64,000 nucleotides of DNA. Source: Amorphophallus konjac (Eukaryota > Streptophyta > Magnoliopsida > Alismatales > Araceae). The DNA lies in assembly GCA_022559845.1 (NCBI GenBank), contig CM040121.1, positions 565,986,140 through 566,050,139 of the forward strand. The letters run 5' to 3'. The position numbers were made by a program, and so were the translations under genes. Shown piece after piece: positions 57,881 to 64,000 of this stretch (positions are counted from its first letter, which is position 1; every line of letters begins with the position of its first letter). A model generated the notes under the pieces. That model searched no databases and was not told where the DNA came from. It saw only the letters and a program-made list of their open reading frames with translations.

Positions 57881-59611
57881 GGTGTAAGCGGAATTGGTCG
57901 ACGTTCTCCTTCTTGCATACTGAGCTGAGGAATAGGCTGACACACCGCAGGCTAGATAAAATGGTGTATCTTCATTACAACATGAGACTAAAGGTCCAGC
58001 ATGTGCAAATAGATACAAGGAGAGGAGAGGGAGATTACGACCCAACGGATGCTGTGTACTTGCGAGACGATGATGACCCTATGGTAGCATGGGTTGCAAG
58101 AGCCACAACTGAGCGTGGTGAGACAGAATTGGACGAGGAGGTTGAAGAACCAGGCGAGACACCATGGCCTAATATTTTTCTCGCATCAGCTGTACAAGAG
58201 GCAGTGGGGGAGGGAGATGACATCCATGTGCAGTTGGGTGGTGACGAGTCAGCAACGGGACGTAGTGATGAAGTTAATTTGGATGAAGACCTCGTCATTG
58301 GGGGTGGAGACACATCGTATGCGTACGATGATACAACATGAGAGCGATTGATGCAACCTTCAACAATTGAGCGTCAAGTGCCAGCTCAGGTGAATTAATA
58401 TATGAAAATCGAATCGCATATTTCATTAGATAGCGTAGTCATATATTGATGTATGATGATGTAAGAAATATATTACAGGTCGATCCGACAAATGACAACA
58501 TTGCGGGAGAACAGTGGTCCCGGGTTACTGCACCGCGACATTCAATATCTGCGGAACCCAGAAGGTTATCCACTTCAAGAGATGCTAGGGGGAGTTCCTC
58601 ATTTAGAGAGGTGAAATTATATTGTCATTTCTACATTTATATGTTGTATTTCATTGGTAATTGAATATATTATTCTTTCAATTGTGTAGTCTTCGGTAGC
58701 ATCGAAACAACCATCTCAGTCTGCTGCGCCACGACACTCAACGTCTAAGGCACCTAGTCAGTCGTCTCAGGTATACGTACAGACCTACACAGTAGAAAGT
58801 AAATTGAAAAATTATCTAACCAGACTTCTACTTCTCAGGCATCTAGAGGGACACAACATGCAGTAGGTAAGCCGCCCCCTGTTCCACAGAAGAAAAAATC
58901 ATCATGGACCACATTATTCTGCAGCAAGAAGGACAAGGGACCACCATTAAATCCAATAGATATTGCAGACATGGAGACATTAGATCCCAATGCAGATGAC
59001 GATACTCCCGAGCCCTCTGTTAAGCCCCGCATCAGTGGGAGTCATGACTCCGATGATGATAGTACACCGACATGGTCTTCATCCCGTGGAGGTGGCAGTT
59101 CTCAAGGTGGTCAACGGAGTCGTCGTGATGATACTAGTGCGGGTGGTAGAGAGTACAGCAGTGGTCATAATAGAGGTCGTGGGGGCCGTCAACATGTCGC
59201 ATGGACAGAGGAGTATCACTTCACACATGCCACGCAAGATGAGGACCACAGTGCTCCACCGGCAGGGACGAGGCGGCAACTGATCATTGGGATCCCTACT
59301 ATGGAAGTTCGGTTGCAGACAGTACCAGCTATCAAGGTATGTTGTCTGATTTTGAGAGGATGAGTACACATGACTCCCAGGGATCTGGAAGCTCGTATGG
59401 ACGGTCATGGCCGCAGCAGCCGATGTATCATGGCGACTCAGATAGCAGTAGTTCATTTTTCTCATCGTATCTATATCCTTATGCCGCAGTTGCGCCAGTA
59501 GAGGTTGTAGACACGCCATTCCTGACGTCTCCTGAGAAAGTCTCATATTACTATACGACGCCCCGCGAAGGCTTACGCATTTCGAATCACTTGAGTGCTT
59601 CCTTTTCTTGA
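57881..59611 (+). pseudogene. hAT transposase, C-terminal part
   Basis: Continues the frame broken at 48952: RNWSTFSFLHTELRNRL...RLDKMVYLHYNMRL is the hAT C-terminal dimerisation region (conserved W-S block). An acidic tail follows to a donor near 58391 (stop at 58339). Probable further exons: about 58480-58609, 58690-58769 and 58840-59611. They end in a Ser/Gly/Arg-rich segment and SYLYPYAA. One frameshift lies near 59275, between the frames ending at 59363 and 59611. Confidence 0.85.
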
Positions 59612-59767
59612 GTCTTCTTCCGCCCTTTTTCGGCATCCGGAATCGTCTCGTCACGGCATTCGGACGACATCAATACCAGTCAAACGCATCGGGAGCTTCC
59701 GGAATCAGAAAGGGGGTCTACCGGGCGACCGCCGACGCCAGATCCAAGGACCCGGGTGGGTCTTAAT

Positions 59768-60418
59768 GGGGGCGTCCAGGACCCTGGACGCCCCCATGAT
59801 TTTATTTATTTTATTTTTTATTTATTTTTTTCAGGATCCAAAATTAAATAAAAAAATAAAATAAAAAATAATAATAATAAATTAATGGAGGCGTCCAGGC
59901 CCCTGGACGCCTCCATAAAAACAAAATATAAAAAATATATAAAATGCCAATTGGCATACAAAAAAATAAAAAAATAATAAAATATATATTAATGGAGGCG
60001 TCCAGGCCCCTGGACGCCTCCATAAAAACAAATAAAAAATAAAAATGCCAGCCTTGGCATAAAAGACAAAAGAAAAAATAAAAAATAATATAATTTTGGA
60101 GGCGTCCAGGCCCCTGGACGCCTCCATCAACTCCCTCACGGGCGCCGCCCACCGAACGACGGTTTGTCGTGTGTGAAAAAAGCTAAAATATAGAGACGTC
60201 CGGTCAGCTGGACGCGCCCATTTCTGAATCACGAGGCGCCGCTCACAAAATCACGCGTTGTGCCGAACCGCGTGCGGCCGTCGTCGGTTTTCGGTGGACC
60301 TGCTTGAGGCGTCCGGGACCCTGGACGCTTCCACAAAAGTATTCTAAAAAAATCAATAAAAATAGAATAAAATATTATTTCGGCCCTGATGGAGGTGTCC
60401 AGGGTCCTGGACGCCTCC
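59768..60418. repeat. 28-bp palindromes upstream of LTR TATA box
   Basis: Copies at 59768-59795, 59887-59914, 59994-60021, 60098-60125, about 60306-60332 and 60391-60418, about 105-120 bp apart in the first four. The consensus arms are GGAGGCGTCCAGG and CCTGGACGCCTCC. The first copy has GGGGG/CCCCC instead of GGAGG/CCTCC, again a paired change. A-rich sequence and small TGCCA..TGGCA palindromes lie between copies. Confidence 0.92.
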
Positions 60419-60432
60419 ACCCTCCGGAGCCC

Positions 60433-60440
60433 TATAAATA
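60433..60440 (+). promoter_or_regulatory. TATA box of Tat/Ogre-like LTR
   Basis: TATAAATA directly downstream of the palindrome cluster and followed by GAGGCCCC. It is an excellent plant TATA box, predicting transcript start near 60465. Confidence 0.75.
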
Positions 60441-61074
60441 GAGGCCCCCCCCCCCCTCAGTTCTAGGAGAGCTTCTAAGTGATCCGATAGGCTGCCGGAG
60501 CCCAGAGGCTACGGAGTCATTTTCTAACCCGTCGGGTCTTTTGTAGGTGGTGGTTCTGCCGGCTTCTCGGGTGCCCACGCTCGCGAGAGGAAGGTCGTCT
60601 TCATCCACCGCGCTTCCACGTCGTCCCCACGCTGCCGGAGCTCCGCCGGATTTCACCCTCGGCTCATCCAATAAGCCTTTTCTTCCCCTTTTTCTCCATA
60701 GTTCTTTACATTCATCATATTGCATCCTCTATCCCCCTTTACAAGGGCGCCTCTTCTCTTATACTTCTTGCATCCATCATCTCATTTTCCTCCTACTCGA
60801 GTCCGAGAGGGGTTTAAAAGATAACACCAACCAGGTGTGTGTCTTGCCATCATTTCGTTATTTTTACCGCAAGGATTTGAATACTACACCTCCATCTTTC
60901 TAATCCACTTGTCATTTATTTATCGTTGTTTTGCAAGGGTACCCGAGGAAAGCCCTCTCCGTCGGCCGGCCGGAAGGAGAGGAAGAAGCAACCCGCCATC
61001 TCCCGCTCTTGAGGTAGGCGCGATCACCTTCTTATTTTGGGGTCTTTTGGCCCCTGGCGATCACATCTTGTCAT

Positions 61075-61550
61075 CGAGGCCGCGGCGAGTCACTTCCCCA
61101 ATGGCCGTTTAAATTTCTGTTTCCTATATTCTCTTTATATTTTGTTATATTCTACTTATATCATCGAGGCCGCGGCGAGTCACTTCCCCAATGGCCGTTT
61201 AAATTTCTATTCCTATAATCTCTTTATGTTTTGTTATATTCTGCTTATATCATCGAGGCCGCGGCGAGTCACATCCCCAATGGCCGTTTAAATTTCCGTT
61301 CTTACATTCTCTTTATATTCTGTTATATTCTACTCTTATCATCGAGGCCGCGGCGAGTCACTTCCCCAATGGCCGTTTAAATTCCCGCTCTTTGTATCCT
61401 CTTCATATTCTGTCATCTTATTATCTGCTCATATTCTCGAGGCCGCGGCGAGTCACTTCCCCAATGGCCGTTTCAATTCTTGTTATTTAATTTTTGCACC
61501 ATTCCCGTCCCCCCGAGGCCGCGGCGAGTCACTTCCCGCTATGGCCGTTT
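61075..61550. repeat. ~89-bp tandem repeat, six units, in LTR leader
   Basis: Units start with CGAGGCCGCGGCGAGTCAC at 61075, 61165, 61254, 61343, 61438 and 61514. A ~35-bp GC-rich core ending AATGGCCGTTT is strongly conserved, while the T-rich remainder varies in length and sequence. Confidence 0.95.
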
Positions 61551-61736
61551 AACCCCCACATTTTGCTATATCACACTTGTCCCGCTCGCCCCGCCGGAGC
61601 AATCTCCCGTGGTGGCCCCTTCTCTCTTTTCTCTCATTTCTGTGCAGCAAACAAAACAAACAAAAAGAAGGAGCCCGCGCTCTCCGCTTCTTCCTCTTCC
61701 CCGCTCTTCCCGGAACCGCGTGACGTCGCTCACAGA

Positions 61737-61754
61737 TTGGCGATCACGGTGGGA
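61737..61754 (+). other. Primer-binding site, Tat-like
   Basis: TTGGCGATCACGGTGGGA follows the LTR end. Its layout resembles the TGGCGACTCCGCTGGGG type (tRNA-Arg) seen in Tat/Ogre elements, with differences. The assignment is by similarity. Confidence 0.5.
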
Positions 61755-62328
61755 CGTCTACTGCTTCCTCTCGGCTACCCTTGCAAGTTCGGCACCATCC
61801 GTGCCTCTCCATCTTGGCGCCCGCGCGCGCCCCTGTTGTGCTCACGGCAACACTGTCAGTTGATTGGTTGTTTGTTTATTATATGTCTGTTATTTCTGTT
61901 GTTTTCCCACTCCATATATCTGTCAGCATTCCATTGCATACATCCATTCCTCCTTTCTATCTTTTTTTCATTTTTTGAGGATCACCCTTTCCCGGTGAAG
62001 GAAGGACTCTCCGTTTGAGAATTCCTCTCAACGGACTAGAATCTCCTACACTGGGACCTCCGTAAGTCCCCGACATCGAAGAATCTCCTCTTCGTTCACT
62101 GGGCTGGTTGTACCATTGAAGTTCCCCGGAGTTAGTCATTTCATTCGTGGTGAGACGAGAGACCCTAGCTGACACGGCGGTGAAACAAAAAACAAACTAG
62201 GGTCCCTATCTTGTGTGAACTTCGGATCTCGCTAAAAATACAAAAAAAAAATCATCAAAATCAAAACACAAAAAAGGGCGTAAAAGCATCCACTTGTTTG
62301 ATAATCTCTGCTACATACTTGCTAGTGT

Positions 62329-64000
62329 ATGTTTTTGCGTTCTGGGAAAACTGTGAGCATGTCTCACGAGTCTTCTGAGGAGAACCACCCTAGTCGTGGT
62401 TTGACAGTCGACCCGCGAGTCTATGCTATGGACTCGGGTCCTTCTCATGACCCCTCGCATGAGGTGCATGTTACTGCCGGGGACACGTCCCCGCCACAGG
62501 ATATCACTTCCTTACTGGGCGTCCTCGCCAACACGGAGCTTACCTCTGAACAGCTCCGGGCCTTCCAGGCCATTCTAAAGGGGAAATCTGTTTCCCCCAC
62601 GCCCCAGGAGTCAACTCCGGCTATCGCACCACTCCACGAGTCCGTGCAGGCCATTCCATCTCCCTCATTGGCGCAAGCCATCCAGTCTCCCTCGCTTCAA
62701 GGTCAAGCGAGCCAACAACCACCCTCATTCCAGTTCCCATCACAATCTCAAACTCCCGTTGTTCCTCAGACACCGCTTCAGCCGGGGCCAACTGTCGGTG
62801 GTCCGACAGTTCCCTCTCATTCCGGGTTTCACCCTCAAGTCTCCGGGAGACAGTTTCTCCCCCAGTGGCAAGTGCCACCTTCACCCCCAGAGGAGCTCGC
62901 CCAATCGCTCCTCAATAGGTTCAACCGCATGGACGAGCAGTTTCAAAATCTAAGAAGGATGGTGGACGTGAAAGCCACCCCGGAGGTTGCTTTGCCAATC
63001 CTCCCTGTCATTCATCTTCCTCCTTCCGAAATGCCCACGTACCGCAGATACAACGGTACCGGCAACCCCTTCATTCACCTCAAGGACTTCATGTATGAGT
63101 CCTCCTATTGGCAAAATGATCAGAGGTCCCTGGCGTACCTCTTTCGGAGATCATTGGATGGTCCCGCGCTTGAGTGGTTCTATTCTCTGGAGCCCCGCGA
63201 GGCCGAGAATTTTGAAGTAGTTCAGAGAAGGTTCTTGCAGAAATATAGGGATAGGGTCGGTCCCTCACTCTCCATTACCGACCTAGTGGCCGAAAAGATG
63301 AAACCCGACGAGGATTTTGTCCGATATGCTGATAGATGGAGGTCTCTGGCGGAAAGAATAAGGGATACCCTCTCTGAGCCCGAACAAGTGAAGATGATTG
63401 TGTCTAATGTAACCCCACAGTTCAGACACGTCCTGGCCATGAATAAACTGACTACGATGGAGGAACTCTATGAAAGGGCCCGATACATCCAAACCCAGCT
63501 AAAAGACTCCCCCATCATGAACATGTTTGAGTCACCGAAGCCCAAAGTGGTCAGAAAGACAGGCGCTGGTGTCCCGGGCGGAGCCACAGAAGGGGTCGTG
63601 ACAAATGAGCAGGTCAGTGCGGTCAACAATGCCAACTATGCAGTCAACCCAAGGCCTCCACAAATGCCCCGACTTCCCCTTCAACCAGGTCCTTTCCCTC
63701 TTCGTCCTCCACCCCAAAATAACCCACCCCAGGATAATATGCCTCCATTACGCCAACCCCAGCAACAACAACCACAACCTCAGCAACAACAACCACCGCT
63801 TCAGTACAACCAAGTTCCACCCCCGGGGAACTATGCTCCCCAACAGCAACAAAGGAGGCCGCTCGGTCCCAAGAGAGCCTACTATCCACCATTGCCAGAA
63901 ACTTTAACAGACATTTTTAATGCCCTCATGGCATCAAACCAACTCGCCTTACCCAGAGAAAGGCTCATGTGGCCCCCCAATGTTGATACCTCCAAATACT
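62329..64000 (+). CDS. Tat/Ogre-like gypsy gag, open to window end
   Basis: An uninterrupted frame runs from ATG 62329 to the last base (557 codons visible) with no stop. ATG 62329 gives MFLRSGKTVSMSHE; the RSG near the start is typical of these gags, and ATG 62359 is the alternative. The first ~200 residues are Pro/Gln/Ser-rich. The capsid domain follows: MPTYRRYNGTGNPFIHLKDF, SLAYLFRRSLDGPALEWFYSL, FVRYADRWRSLAERI. A Pro/Gln-rich linker precedes LTDIFNALMASNQLALP, a block characteristic of Tat/Ogre lineage gag. It codes for a structural particle protein. The intact frame suggests a recent insertion. Protease and polymerase would lie beyond the window. Confidence 0.9.
   Translation, partial: MFLRSGKTVSMSHESSEENHPSRGLTVDPRVYAMDSGPSHDPSHEVHVTAGDTSPPQDITSLLGVLANTELTSEQLRAFQAILKGKSVSPTPQESTPAIAPLHESVQAIPSPSLAQAIQSPSLQGQASQQPPSFQFPSQSQTPVVPQTPLQPGPTVGGPTVPSHSGFHPQVSGRQFLPQWQVPPSPPEELAQSLLNRFNRMDEQFQNLRRMVDVKATPEVALPILPVIHLPPSEMPTYRRYNGTGNPFIHLKDFMYESSYWQNDQRSLAYLFRRSLDGPALEWFYSLEPREAENFEVVQRRFLQKYRDRVGPSLSITDLVAEKMKPDEDFVRYADRWRSLAERIRDTLSEPEQVKMIVSNVTPQFRHVLAMNKLTTMEELYERARYIQTQLKDSPIMNMFESPKPKVVRKTGAGVPGGATEGVVTNEQVSAVNNANYAVNPRPPQMPRLPLQPGPFPLRPPPQNNPPQDNMPPLRQPQQQQPQPQQQQPPLQYNQVPPPGNYAPQQQQRRPLGPKRAYYPPLPETLTDIFNALMASNQLALPRERLMWPPNVDTSKY

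Larger units (their letters stand above)
44999..59611 (+). mobile_element. hAT transposon (DUF659 type), split by a gypsy element
   Basis: The transposase exons at 46688-48952 and 57881-59611 define it. A possible 5' terminus CATGGTTTGCCGTCCCGTC at 44999 resembles hAT ends and is followed by GC-rich CCCG-containing sequence like that of the hAT MITE at 4948. The 3' terminus was not found; it may have been lost or displaced by the Tat/Ogre-like LTR that follows. Removing 48953-57880 restores one transposase frame. Confidence 0.6.
59650..61734 (+). mobile_element. 5' LTR of Tat/Ogre-like gypsy element
   Basis: The right end is set by ...GCTCACA at 61734, followed after two bases by a primer-binding-like TTGGCGATCACGGTGGG. 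The left end is uncertain, because it lies after the hAT remnant and the partner LTR is outside the window. It contains palindromes upstream of a TATA box (60433-60440) and an 89-bp tandem repeat in the presumed transcribed part. ORFs at 60547-61863 are chance frames through these repeats. Confidence 0.65.

Noticed and set aside
59612..59700. 3' end of the hAT element and start of the Tat/Ogre-like LTR
   Set aside because: I looked for an inverted hAT terminus and for a TG start with duplication but found no convincing match; the partner LTR is outside the window.
60547..61863. Several overlapping 80-130-codon ORFs
   Set aside because: They cross the 89-bp tandem repeat and LTR leader, show repeat-derived composition and no protein family.

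Overview
This is nuclear DNA of a flowering plant. It holds three spliced nuclear genes with long introns, embedded in nested retrotransposons and DNA transposons. GC-rich first exons, AT-rich introns and very long LTRs suggest a monocot with a large, repeat-rich genome, but species cannot be read from the sequence. No rRNA, tRNA, CRISPR or prokaryotic operon was seen. Exon structures were worked out by hand from GT/AG sites, reading phase and protein-family knowledge.

Genes. (1) Acetylornithine deacetylase-like (NAOD, + strand, 2782-16943): 10 exons including an 18-nt microexon, 443 codons. (2) A plastid membrane protein of the BCM/CAAX-protease-like family (- strand, 18346-21254): 9 exons, 402 codons, tail to tail with NAOD. 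(3) Diacylglycerol acyltransferase 2 (DGAT2, - strand, 38888-43658): 9 exons, 343 or 330 codons. All three frames are intact and look functional.

Layout. 1-1899 is a long LTR (family A, minus). NAOD is inflated to 14 kb by intronic elements: an L1 LINE remnant, a 475-bp hAT MITE with perfect 8-bp target duplications, a 2.1-kb Pack-MULE carrying exons of a DHNA-CoA thioesterase gene and a GT47 glycosyltransferase fragment, two copies of an ~800-bp inverted-repeat element, and an RTE-type LINE. 21.5-28.5 kb is intergenic with SSRs and a palindromic MITE. 28535-36544 is a decayed Ty1/copia element whose integrase is split by a solo LTR of family A (31207-33565). 36.5-38.9 kb has no recognised gene. 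From about 45 kb to 59.6 kb lies a DUF659-type hAT transposon; a Ty3/gypsy element (48953-57875, TSD GAGTG) sits in its transposase, and that element's 5' LTR in turn holds another family-A solo LTR (49412-52028, TSD GAATC). From about 59.6 kb to the window end is the 5' LTR, primer-binding site and intact gag of a Tat/Ogre-like gypsy element.

Main unusual observation. At least four LTR families here each carry a cluster of short perfect or near-perfect palindromes (hairpins). In family A they form an exact 33-bp array (22-bp palindrome plus 11-bp spacer) whose arms change in matched pairs. Another copy of the same family has kept the LTR ends but replaced the array with palindromes of unrelated sequence. 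The architecture seems conserved while the sequence is exchanged, which is worth a systematic search.
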